From: an uncultured Paraglaciecola sp.
GTDB taxonomy: Bacteria; Pseudomonadota; Gammaproteobacteria; Enterobacterales; Alteromonadaceae
Assembly: GCA_905479025.1 (NCBI GenBank)
Contig: CAJQKX010000372.1
Span: 1-6,286 of the forward strand
Length of the DNA: 6,286 nt
Reading direction: 5' to 3'
A program made the position numbers and the translations under genes. How positions within the stretch are numbered: position 1 is the stretch's first letter; every line of letters starts with the position of its first letter. A model generated the notes under the pieces. That model was not told the origin of the DNA and did no database searches. It saw only the letters and a program-made list of their open reading frames with translations. Of the stretch, positions 1 to 5,851 are shown in pieces.

Positions 1-320
1 TACATTGGAAGGCGAAATTTTTCTACTAAATAGCCAGCCATACCAATATGATCGGGATGCATATGGGTCACAATCACTTTTGTAATTGGCTTACCTAATA
101 TGTCTAGCAAAGTATCCCAAAGCGCTTCTGTTTTACTCGTGCCGATACCTGTATCGATTAACGCGAAACCCTCTTGCCCATTTTGATTATCTTCAAGTAA
201 GTATAAGTTGATGTGGTCGAGGTCAAAGGGTAATGGCATACGCAACCAAAATATTCCTGGAGCCACTTCTTGCAGTGTGCCTGGCTCTGGTATTTCAGCA
301 TCTATAAAGGTTACTTGCAT
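1..320 (-). CDS. MBL-fold metallo-hydrolase, N-terminal part (cut by window edge)
   Basis: This is the first 106 codons of a metallo-beta-lactamase-superfamily hydrolase; the C-terminal part lies left of the window. Reading the minus strand from 320 shows the usual start of the fold: residues around PGIFWLRMPLPFDLDHINLYLLED, then ALIDTG at about 58-63, then the metal-binding motif THMHPDHIG at about 85-93, which supplies the HxHxDH ligands for a dinuclear metal site. The family includes glyoxalase II-like thioesterases, lactonases and other hydrolases, so the substrate cannot be named from this part. The start at 320 is preferred over an in-frame ATG at 344 because a GGAG lies 8 bases upstream of it and nothing similar precedes 344. 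It points the same way as the ddd genes but is separated from them by 488 bases, so it is probably a separate unit. No signal peptide is visible. The family is secure; the function is unknown. Confidence 0.88.
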   Translation of the reverse strand, partial: MQVTFIDAEIPEPGTLQEVAPGIFWLRMPLPFDLDHINLYLLEDNQNGQEGFALIDTGIGTSKTEALWDTLLDILGKPITKVIVTHMHPDHIGMAGYLVEKFRLPM

Positions 321-328
321 CGTCTTTG

Positions 329-332
329 CTCC
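329..332 (-). promoter_or_regulatory. Shine-Dalgarno site of the MBL-fold gene
   Basis: GGAG on the minus strand, 8 bases before the ATG at 320. It decides between this start and the in-frame ATG at 344, eight codons upstream, which has no purine-rich site ahead of it. Confidence 0.6.
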
Positions 333-599
333 GCTTAGACACATAATTTTTTGATATCGTGCGTCTGACATGAATTCGAGTGACGACTATTAGACCCAAT
401 AATAGTAACAACTTCCAAGCATCATTATGTATTGAGAAGTATCAAGGGTTTGAATTAAAAAAAGGGGTCAGTGTATTTGTGGGTGTAGTTATCTGTAATC
501 TGCATTCTTTGTTCTTGTAAAAAACATGCTCAGTGGCCCGCTGTCTTAAAGTTCCTTAAAATGTGAGACGCAGCTATTCTTTATACCTAGGGTTCGACT

Positions 600-634
600 C
601 TAAGAGATTAAATTACAATGAGTCATTCTCTTAG
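600..634. repeat. Inverted repeat, 8-bp arms, 19-base loop
   Basis: CTAAGAGA at 600-607 and its exact complement TCTCTTAG at 627-634. No T-run follows on either strand, so it does not look like a standard intrinsic terminator. It could be an operator, an RNA hairpin or the trace of a small mobile element. The function is unknown. Confidence 0.5.
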
Positions 635-682
635 GATTGGTGTGGTTGTGATAGCCTAATGACCCGTTGATAGAATAGTCGA

Positions 683-711
683 TGGCACTTTTTTCTGGTT
701 TTTAAGTGCCA
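683..711. repeat. Inverted repeat, 8-bp arms, T-rich 13-base loop
   Basis: TGGCACTT at 683-690 and its exact complement AAGTGCCA at 704-711, with a T-rich loop. It lies about 100 bases downstream of the LysR stop codon and could form a stable stem in RNA from either strand. There is no clean U-tract directly after the stem in either direction, so calling it a terminator would be a guess. It might protect the 3' end of the ddd transcript or be an operator. Confidence 0.5.
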
Positions 712-770
712 AATTTAAATGGAAATATTAGAGCAGAACCTTAGGCGCAGAGAGTTTGCACGAGTTTATA

Positions 771-800
771 ATTTTTTGGTTTTTTTTGGTTTTTTTACAT
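771..800. repeat. T-rich decamer repeated about three times
   Basis: ATTTTTTGGT, TTTTTTTGGT and TTTTTTACAT follow each other with a 10-base period, ending 8 bases short of the LysR stop codon. The two full copies differ at one position and the third is degenerate. On the coding strand of the LysR gene this is an A-rich tract just after the stop codon. A period of 10 matches one helical turn, so intrinsic curvature is possible. Confidence 0.5.
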
Positions 801-808
801 CTTTTCGA

Positions 809-1702
809 TTAAGTTCTCTCTCGTTCAGCTTGCTCTAACAACCAGGTATTAAACTTTTGCACATGAGCCTGCACAGGCTTATTTGATGGCGTCGCCAAAA
901 AGAAGGACTCTGAGGCTGGTGTCGTCTGATTAAAGGGAGCAACAAGGCGTCCACTCTCAAGCATTTGCCTTGCTACTGAGGTTCTACTTAGGGCAATGCC
1001 ATGACCCAGAGCAGCCATTTCCATCGCCGTCATCAAGGTGTCAAAATGAATACCCTGTGAGGGGTCAATGTTGTGATGGCCGAAGTTTTTTAGCCAATGG
1101 CCCCAGCCTTCCTCATAACCTACTACATGCAGTAAGGTATAATTATTGAGGCCGCTAGCACACTCTGGAATGGCTTGGCCATTTAACAATTCAGGGCTGC
1201 AAACTGGTATAAGCTGGTCCCAGGTTAGACGATCTGAATTAAAATCTTTCCAGTTGCCTTTACCATAGGTGATTTCAATATCAGCCTCTATGTCGGCACC
1301 AGCATTCCATAGATTACTGATAAAACGTAAGTCAACATCAGGGTACTTTAAACGGAAATCAGCTAGTCTCGGTGCCAGCCAAGTATTAAAAAACACCAGA
1401 TTAACTTTAACAGTGAGGGTTCGACTGCGCTCTTTTCCAAATATCTCATCAGTTATCAGTGCAAGATTTTCAAGAGATTTACGCACGCCTGGTATATAAG
1501 CTTGTCCTGAATCTGTTAGCTCTAAGCTTCTTGGTAAACGTTTAAAAAGTGCACATCCAAGCTGAGATTCTAAGCCTTTAATTTGTTGACTCAGAGCAGC
1601 CTGTGTCATATGCAGTTCAGTTGCTGCCTGAGTAAAATTGAGAAGACGTGCGGCGGCTTCGAAAGAGCGCAACCAATTTAATGGCGGAAGTCTTTTTTTC
1701 AT
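809..1702 (-). CDS. LysR-family regulator, GcvA-like; candidate DddR
   Basis: A 297-residue LysR-type transcriptional regulator, the normal length for the family. The winged helix-turn-helix is at about residues 8-66: the opening LPPLNWLRSFEAAARLLNFT and the recognition helix around TQAALSQQIKGLESQLG are typical of the GcvA-like branch. The effector-binding domain runs from about 95 to 290. It is probably cytoplasmic and binds DNA as an oligomer. The ATG at 1702 sits 18 bases after the stop codon of the IclR gene, so it is probably co-transcribed with the ddd genes; only a weak purine-rich site precedes it. In known dddD clusters a LysR protein, DddR, activates the genes in response to DMSP or a breakdown product, and this gene fits that role by position and family. 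Family membership does not fix the effector, so the DddR assignment is inference and the gene symbol is left empty. Confidence 0.9.
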   Translation of the reverse strand: MKKRLPPLNWLRSFEAAARLLNFTQAATELHMTQAALSQQIKGLESQLGCALFKRLPRSLELTDSGQAYIPGVRKSLENLALITDEIFGKERSRTLTVKVNLVFFNTWLAPRLADFRLKYPDVDLRFISNLWNAGADIEADIEITYGKGNWKDFNSDRLTWDQLIPVCSPELLNGQAIPECASGLNNYTLLHVVGYEEGWGHWLKNFGHHNIDPSQGIHFDTLMTAMEMAALGHGIALSRTSVARQMLESGRLVAPFNQTTPASESFFLATPSNKPVQAHVQKFNTWLLEQAERERT

Positions 1703-1720
1703 GATAATAATCTCTACTAT

Positions 1721-2503
1721 TTAACGGGTTGCACTGTCAGGTCCATCAATCAACGAACCTAATTCTAAGGCAGCTGCCCACAGAATATCACTATAGCCGA
1801 TTAACTGGTCTAGGCTTTTTCTAAGCAGCGGCGCGTGAATAAAAAGACAGGCGCAGAGTTTATTATCGCTGTCCAAAATAGGTACGCTGCAGCCCACCAT
1901 CCCGTCGACAAACTCTTCATTGTCGGTACTGATTTTACGGCTCTTGATGGCTAGTAACTTGGTTTCTAGTTCTTCAGTATCAACAATAGTGTTGCGAGCA
2001 TATTGTCGTAACGGTAAGTGACTAATCATTTTCTGACGGCGCTGTTTAGGCAGTGAGCTGAGATACAGCTTACCGCTAGCAGTGCACCAAGCTGGCGTAT
2101 GACTGCCCACCTGAAGGTTAAGCTGCAGTGGCCAATCAGATTGGACCCGATCGTAGTACACCATTTCAGTGCCCTTGGGTATGGCGATACCACAGGTCTC
2201 ACCAATCTGTTCTGTTAACTGCTCAAGGATCGCTCTGCGAGCCGCACTAAATCGCTCGCTGTGTAATACCCCCCAAGCGACACCATGCATCCGTATCCCG
2301 GGGATGATTAAGCCGCGCAGGGTAGTTTGCACAAAGCCATCGTCTTCCAGTTGATTAAGAAAACGATGAATACTGGGTTTGGGAATATGCAAAAAAATGG
2401 CGAGATCGGCTGGCGACAATGGTCGCTCAGCCTTAGCTACTGCCTCAATGATCTGCATGACTCGCGAAACAGCAGAGCCTTTTTCTCTTAAGCTACTTTG
2501 CAT
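1721..2503 (-). CDS. IclR-family transcriptional regulator
   Basis: A 260-residue IclR-type regulator of normal length. The N-terminal winged helix-turn-helix spans about residues 10-72, with the recognition helix near IPKPSIHRFLNQLEDDGFV. The C-terminal effector-binding domain (GAF-like) spans about 85-252 and shows family marks: CTASGKLYLSS at about 140-150 and ISTDNEEFVDGMVGCSVPI at about 191-209. These proteins bind small carboxylic or aromatic acids and either repress or activate nearby catabolic genes. It lies between dddC and the LysR gene, with its ATG 10 bases after the dddC stop codon. No strong Shine-Dalgarno site is visible in that gap, so translation may be coupled to dddC. An IclR gene is not part of the best-known dddT-dddB-dddC layout. 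The ligand is unknown; 3-hydroxypropionate or malonate semialdehyde are guesses from context. Confidence 0.92.
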   Translation of the reverse strand: MQSSLREKGSAVSRVMQIIEAVAKAERPLSPADLAIFLHIPKPSIHRFLNQLEDDGFVQTTLRGLIIPGIRMHGVAWGVLHSERFSAARRAILEQLTEQIGETCGIAIPKGTEMVYYDRVQSDWPLQLNLQVGSHTPAWCTASGKLYLSSLPKQRRQKMISHLPLRQYARNTIVDTEELETKLLAIKSRKISTDNEEFVDGMVGCSVPILDSDNKLCACLFIHAPLLRKSLDQLIGYSDILWAAALELGSLIDGPDSATR

Positions 2504-2513
2504 AGTAATAGAC

Positions 2514-4010
2514 TTAACTCATGGTTGGCATAGAGAAAATTGCCCCTTCACGCACCCCTGCTGAAGGCCAGCGCTGAGTAATGGTTTTACGTTTGGTATA
2601 GAAACGAACCGCATCTGGACCGTAAGCGTGCAAGTCGCCAAACAATGAGCGTTTCCAACCACCAAAACTGTGATAGGCCACAGGTACGGGTAGAGGTATA
2701 TTGATGCCCACCATGCCTACCTGAATATTGTCAGAGAAATACCGCGCCGCTTCACCATCCCGGGTGAAAATACAGGTGCCATTGCCGTATTCGTGGGCAT
2801 CAATAAGATCCATGGCTGCCTGCATAGTATCCACACGGATCACTTGCAGTACCGGACCAAAAATTTCTGCCTGATAACTCTCCATATTAGGTGTCACGCC
2901 ATCGATTAGTGTGCCGCCAATATAGAAACCATCTGCATGGCCTGCGACATCCGGATGGCGACCGTCCACAACGATGTTCGCTCCTTGCTGCTCGGCACTA
3001 TCGATATAGCCCATTACCTTGTGCTTATGTTGCTGGGTGATCACCGGGCCAAAGTCATTATTACTGTCATCAAAAGGCCCCACTTTTAAGGCCACCATGG
3101 CTTTTTGCATTTTGCTAACCAAAGCGTCACCCGCTGCATCACCCACGGCAATAGCGACAGAAAGCGCCATACAACGCTCACCAGAAGAGCCAAAAGCGGC
3201 CCCCAACAACTGGTTAACTGCGTTGTCCATGTCGGCATCGGGCATTACGATCGCATGGTTCTTAGCCCCGCCCAATGCCTGACAGCGTTTCCCATTGGCA
3301 CTGGCCGTGGTGTAAATATATTCGGCAATCGGGGTAGAGCCAACAAAGCTTACCGCCTTGATATGTTCATTATGCAAAAGAGTATCAACCGCTTCTTTAT
3401 CACCATTTACAACGTTCATCACACCGTCTGGTAGACCCGCCTCTTTTAGTAAGGAAGCAATAAACAGGGTTGAACTGGGGTCGCGCTCAGAGGGCTTAAG
3501 TATAAAGCAGTTGCCACAGACAATGGCCATGGGATACATCCACAGCGGCACCATGGCTGGAAAATTAAAGGGGGTAATTCCCGCTACCACGCCCAGTGGC
3601 TGAAACTCACTCCAAGAATCGATATTGGGTGCAACATTTTTACTGTGCTCACCTTTTAACAGCTCAGGTGCACCACAAGCAAATTCGACATTTTCAATGC
3701 CACGTTGCAATTCACCTGCGGCATCATGAGCAATCTTACCAAGCTCTTCGCCGATCATATGGCAGATTTTGTCAGCGTGTTGCTCGAGTAGATTTTTAAA
3801 TTTAAACATCACCCTAGCGCGCTTAATCGCTGGAGTATTGCGCCAGGCTGGATAGGCTGCTTGCGCCGCTGTAATCGCCTCTTCCACAGTGGCTTTAGAA
3901 GCTAAAGCCACCTGTTTGCTAACGGCACCTGTTGAAGGGTTATATACATCCTGGGTGCGTTCGCTTGCCGTGGTCATTTGACCGTTGATAAAATGTCCTA
4001 CTGTTGTCAT
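2514..4010 (-). CDS. dddC: CoA-dependent (methyl)malonate-semialdehyde dehydrogenase, DddC
   Basis: A 498-residue aldehyde dehydrogenase of the MmsA/IolA type, at the family's usual length. These enzymes turn malonate or methylmalonate semialdehyde into acetyl- or propionyl-CoA using CoA and NAD+, releasing CO2. Visible marks are TPFNFP at 146-151 with Asn149, the cofactor-site segment FILKPSERDP at 169-178, VSFVGSTPIAEYIY at 220-233, the catalytic Cys280 in SSGERC, and EIFGPV with Glu382. The segment that reads ELGGK in hydrolytic aldehyde dehydrogenases is ALGGAKNH here, without the general-base Glu, as expected for the CoA-dependent branch. The open frame extends up to 4079, but that would overlap dddB; the ATG at 4010 has GAGGAA just upstream and gives the family N-terminus (TTVGHFINGQ). 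It lies 28 bases after dddB. The enzyme class is near certain. The dddC name rests on its neighbours; without them it would be called mmsA. Confidence 0.93.
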   Translation of the reverse strand: MTTVGHFINGQMTTASERTQDVYNPSTGAVSKQVALASKATVEEAITAAQAAYPAWRNTPAIKRARVMFKFKNLLEQHADKICHMIGEELGKIAHDAAGELQRGIENVEFACGAPELLKGEHSKNVAPNIDSWSEFQPLGVVAGITPFNFPAMVPLWMYPMAIVCGNCFILKPSERDPSSTLFIASLLKEAGLPDGVMNVVNGDKEAVDTLLHNEHIKAVSFVGSTPIAEYIYTTASANGKRCQALGGAKNHAIVMPDADMDNAVNQLLGAAFGSSGERCMALSVAIAVGDAAGDALVSKMQKAMVALKVGPFDDSNNDFGPVITQQHKHKVMGYIDSAEQQGANIVVDGRHPDVAGHADGFYIGGTLIDGVTPNMESYQAEIFGPVLQVIRVDTMQAAMDLIDAHEYGNGTCIFTRDGEAARYFSDNIQVGMVGINIPLPVPVAYHSFGGWKRSLFGDLHAYGPDAVRFYTKRKTITQRWPSAGVREGAIFSMPTMS

Positions 4011-4016
4011 GGGTAT

Positions 4017-4022
4017 TTCCTC
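4017..4022 (-). promoter_or_regulatory. Shine-Dalgarno site deciding the dddC start
   Basis: GAGGAA on the minus strand, 6 bases before the ATG at 4010. It supports this start over the ATG at 4079, which lies inside the 3' end of dddB and would add 23 residues that do not look like the family N-terminus. Confidence 0.7.
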
Positions 4023-4038
4023 AAAATAAAATTGTGTA

Positions 4039-5196
4039 TCACCACAGTGTTTTATAAATTTCAATAATGTCCTCAGCACTGGGTACCCGTGGGTTATTAC
4101 CCGGTGAGCCAGAAGCTAAGGCCTGTTCAGCCATAATTTCAAGGTTGCCGAAAAAGTGTTCTCGGGGGATGCCAAATTGCAGCGGCGAAGGCACCTGCAG
4201 CTCTTCATTGATAGCATAAAGCTCGGACATCAGTTTCACATTGGCACTTGCATCGCTATCCGCCATGTTTGCAACACCCATGGCCCTAGCACAATCGGCA
4301 TAGCGCTTCACAGCTGCGGGAATTGAGTATTCAGTTACCATTGGCAACAACATGGCGTTAGATAACCCATGGGGGACATGGTAAAACGCGCCAATCGGGC
4401 GGCTCATTCCATGCACTAAGGCCACCGAGGCATTAGAGAAGGCGATACCTGCTAATGTAGAGCCAAGCATCATCGCTTCCCGTGCCTCTTTATCGCTGGC
4501 ATCGTGAAACACCCGGCGTAGATTAGGCGCCAATAGTTTCATTGCGGCGATGGCTTGAGTATCACTGTAGGGGCTAGCCTTTTTACTCACATAAGCTTCC
4601 ATGGCATGGGTCAAGGCATCAATACCTGTGTCTGCAGTGGTGCGAGGTGGAAGGCTGAGCGTTAGCGTGTAATCAACCAGCGCTGCTGTGGGCATAAAGC
4701 CAATACCCACACAGAGCATTTTCTCATCATTGGTTTCATCGGTAATAATGGTAACACGTGTGGCTTCAGAGCCCGTTCCCGCAGTAGTGGGGATAGCAAT
4801 AATCGGTAGCCCTGGCTCTGATACAATGCGAGGGAATTTATAGTCGCGCATAACCCCCCCATATTTACCAAGAATACTGATAGCTTTGGCACTATCGATA
4901 GGGCTACCACCGCCTATAGCAATTATCGAGTCATAGTTACCCTGCCTAACCTGATCAACACCGGCTTGAATAGAGCTAACGGTTGGCTCAGGAACAGTGT
5001 CGTCGAACACATCAGAGCTGATATTAAGTGCATTGAGGCTATCTTGCAGCTTAGCGACATAACCTAACTGCACCATCATTTTATCAGTCACAATAAGGGG
5101 ACGCTTACAGCCAAGTGCGGTGATTATATTGCCAGCTTCATCGCTAGCACCGGCACCCACTTGAAGAATGCGCGGAAGAATGATTTGGTTTGACAT
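4039..5196 (-). CDS. dddB: Iron-type (group III) alcohol dehydrogenase, DddB
   Basis: A 385-residue alcohol dehydrogenase of the iron-dependent family, full length. The N-terminal dinucleotide-binding domain carries IIAIGGGSPIDSAKAI at about 91-106 and PTTAGTGSEAT at about 136-146. The C-terminal all-helical domain holds the metal site: Asp193 and His197 in GIDALTHAMEAY, His262 in LVHGMSRP and His276 in HVPHG. Their spacing matches the four ligands of lactaldehyde reductase FucO. In dddD clusters this gene is dddB, and its likely role is oxidation of 3-hydroxypropionate to malonate semialdehyde, the substrate of the next enzyme. The family alone does not prove the substrate. The ATG at 5196 has GGAG 5 bases upstream. 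It follows the dddT remnant by 34 bases and precedes dddC by 28, which suggests one transcript. Confidence 0.92.
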   Translation of the reverse strand: MSNQIILPRILQVGAGASDEAGNIITALGCKRPLIVTDKMMVQLGYVAKLQDSLNALNISSDVFDDTVPEPTVSSIQAGVDQVRQGNYDSIIAIGGGSPIDSAKAISILGKYGGVMRDYKFPRIVSEPGLPIIAIPTTAGTGSEATRVTIITDETNDEKMLCVGIGFMPTAALVDYTLTLSLPPRTTADTGIDALTHAMEAYVSKKASPYSDTQAIAAMKLLAPNLRRVFHDASDKEAREAMMLGSTLAGIAFSNASVALVHGMSRPIGAFYHVPHGLSNAMLLPMVTEYSIPAAVKRYADCARAMGVANMADSDASANVKLMSELYAINEELQVPSPLQFGIPREHFFGNLEIMAEQALASGSPGNNPRVPSAEDIIEIYKTLW

Positions 5197-5201
5197 GATT
5201 A

Positions 5202-5205
5202 CTCC
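5202..5205 (-). promoter_or_regulatory. Shine-Dalgarno site of dddB
   Basis: GGAG on the minus strand, 5 bases before the ATG at 5196. It gives dddB its own ribosome entry, so damage to the transporter gene upstream need not stop dddB translation. Confidence 0.6.
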
Positions 5206-5230
5206 ACAGACTTGGTTGTTGAGGGGTTAA

Positions 5231-5616
5231 TTAAAAACGGTTCTTTGTTGTCGATTTTTTACCTTCAGCATACAGTGATTTACACAGGCCGTAGGTAGCC
5301 AAAATAAGTACCACAGAAAAGGGCAGAGCCACGACTATCGATGCGGTTTTTAAGGCTTGCAAACCTCCACTATAGAGCAATACTGCGGCAACAGCAGGGC
5401 AAATATTAGGTAGAAGTTCATTAGGGCTATGTAGTACCAACTCAGATTACTGGCGATAAAGTCTCGGGCTGAATTAAATACTGTGCCAGCATAATCTGGG
5501 TTAATCACCGTAAATAAAACAAACGTGACCACCAACAATGCAGAGCCCGTAACCATAACTGAACGAATATCACCCCAGAAGCCTAGTTTGCATGACTGTT
5601 TATCTGTGCTTTGCAT
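5231..5616 (-). pseudogene. dddT: BCCT-family transporter remnant (dddT position), large internal deletion and frame shift
   Basis: Two overlapping minus-strand frames carry the two ends of one betaine/choline/carnitine-type (BCCT) transporter. From 5616 the first frame gives about 75 residues typical of the N-terminus: a first membrane helix around SALLVVTFVLFTVINP, then FNSARDFIASNLSWYY and the start of a second helix. It then runs out of family-like sequence and stops at 5350. The second frame, ending at 5231, gives the family C-terminus: VAAVLLYSGGLQALKTAS followed by the last membrane helix and a charged tail. BCCT carriers have about 500-660 residues and 12 membrane helices, so roughly 370 or more codons are missing. 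The join falls near 5383-5405 and is not in phase. In related clusters dddT sits at this position and imports DMSP or similar betaines. No working transporter can come from this copy; an 88-residue membrane peptide could. An assembly error is the main alternative. Confidence 0.82.
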
Positions 5617-5690
5617 TGAGACCAGAGCCTATTTTTATCTTTATTCTTATTGCTGAGCCTACGCCAATAAATCAATTAAAACCATCAATA

Positions 5691-5718
5691 ATGATACAAA
5701 TTGTATTGTTTTTGTAAA
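5691..5718 (-). promoter_or_regulatory. Candidate promoter for the minus-strand ddd genes
   Basis: On the minus strand, TTTACA (5713-5718) is followed after 16 bases by TATCAT (5691-5696). Each box matches the sigma-70 consensus at 5 of 6 positions. The start point would be near 5684, leaving a leader of about 70 bases before the transporter remnant at 5616. The palindrome at 5694-5706 overlaps the -10 box and spacer. Confidence 0.45.
5694..5706. promoter_or_regulatory. 13-bp palindrome, candidate operator
   Basis: ATACAA-A-TTGTAT, with perfect 6-bp arms around one central base, plus AA and TT pairing two bases further out. It overlaps the -10 box and spacer of the candidate minus-strand promoter. 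A protein bound there would block RNA polymerase, which fits a repressor or autoregulation site. Which regulator binds it cannot be told from sequence. Confidence 0.45.
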
Positions 5719-5835
5719 TAAAATTAACAATTAAAAAAACGATGCCTTAGGCCAATGTTTAATTGATGGCGTGACTGACATTTCGTTCTTACACTTCGCA
5801 AAAATTAGGGTCACAAAGCGCCCTGACAGTATCAA

Positions 5836-5840
5836 TAGGA
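5836..5840 (+). promoter_or_regulatory. Likely Shine-Dalgarno site of dddD
   Basis: TAGGA ends 11 bases before the ATG at 5852, a slightly long but usable spacing. It supports this start, after which the frame is open to the window edge and immediately gives family-like sequence. Confidence 0.45.
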
Positions 5841-5851
5841 ACGGGTTTATT

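Larger units (their letters stand above)
321..808. other. 488-base intergenic stretch, no gene seen
   Basis: No convincing coding frame was found on either strand between the LysR gene and the MBL-fold gene. The stretch is AT-rich and carries two perfect 8-bp inverted repeats (600-634 and 683-711) and a T-rich decamer repeat next to the LysR stop codon. No tRNA or clear rho-independent terminator could be assembled by eye. The promoter of the MBL-fold gene should lie here, but I could not place convincing -35 and -10 boxes. Confidence 0.6.
5671..5767. repeat. 10-bp inverted repeat pair flanking the promoter area
   Basis: ATCAATTAAA at 5671-5680 and its exact complement TTTAATTGAT at 5758-5767, 77 bases apart. 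The likeness extends outward: both arms are bordered by ACGCC on the same relative side, with five extra bases (AATAA) in the left copy. A further CCATCAAT at 5682-5689 also pairs with 5762-5769. The arms could be paired binding sites for a regulator bridging the two divergent promoters. Confidence 0.45.
5617..5851. promoter_or_regulatory. Divergent control region between the dddT remnant and dddD
   Basis: 235 non-coding AT-rich bases separate the minus-strand ddd genes from dddD, so promoters for both directions should be here. Visible elements are a 13-bp palindrome (5694-5706), a candidate minus-strand promoter (5691-5718) and a 10-bp inverted repeat pair (5671-5680 and 5758-5767). The LysR and IclR proteins encoded in the window are natural candidates to bind here. 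No convincing -35/-10 pair for dddD was found: CTGACA at 5774-5779 is a possible -35, but its -10 partner is poor, as is common for activator-dependent promoters. Confidence 0.65.

Noticed and set aside
321..344. MBL-fold protein starting at the in-frame ATG at 344
   Set aside because: It has no ribosome site; the GGAG at 329-332 fits the start at 320.
585..607. GGTTCGACTC resembling a tRNA T-arm or phage attachment site
   Set aside because: The bases either side do not form the T-stem, and no acceptor, anticodon or CCA part could be found.
455..670. AAAGGGGTCAGTGTATTT near 461 and TGACCC near 660 as ends of a small mobile element
   Set aside because: The match between the ends is only 6 bases, no target duplication is visible and there is no transposase. 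It vaguely recalls repeats linked to IS200-type transposases, but this is not enough to call.
683..711. Intrinsic terminator for the ddd operon
   Set aside because: The stem is perfect, but neither strand has a U-run directly after it.
3019..3799. Several plus-strand open frames inside dddC
   Set aside because: They are shadows of the well-supported aldehyde dehydrogenase frame, with no recognisable domains.
4011..4079. A longer DddC starting at 4079 with 23 extra residues
   Set aside because: It would overlap the end of dddB, and the extra residues do not resemble the family N-terminus. The ATG at 4010 has a strong GAGGAA ahead of it.
5823..5851. CTGACA-17-TTTATT as the dddD promoter
   Set aside because: The -10 box would end one base before the ATG and leave no room for the visible ribosome site to be transcribed.
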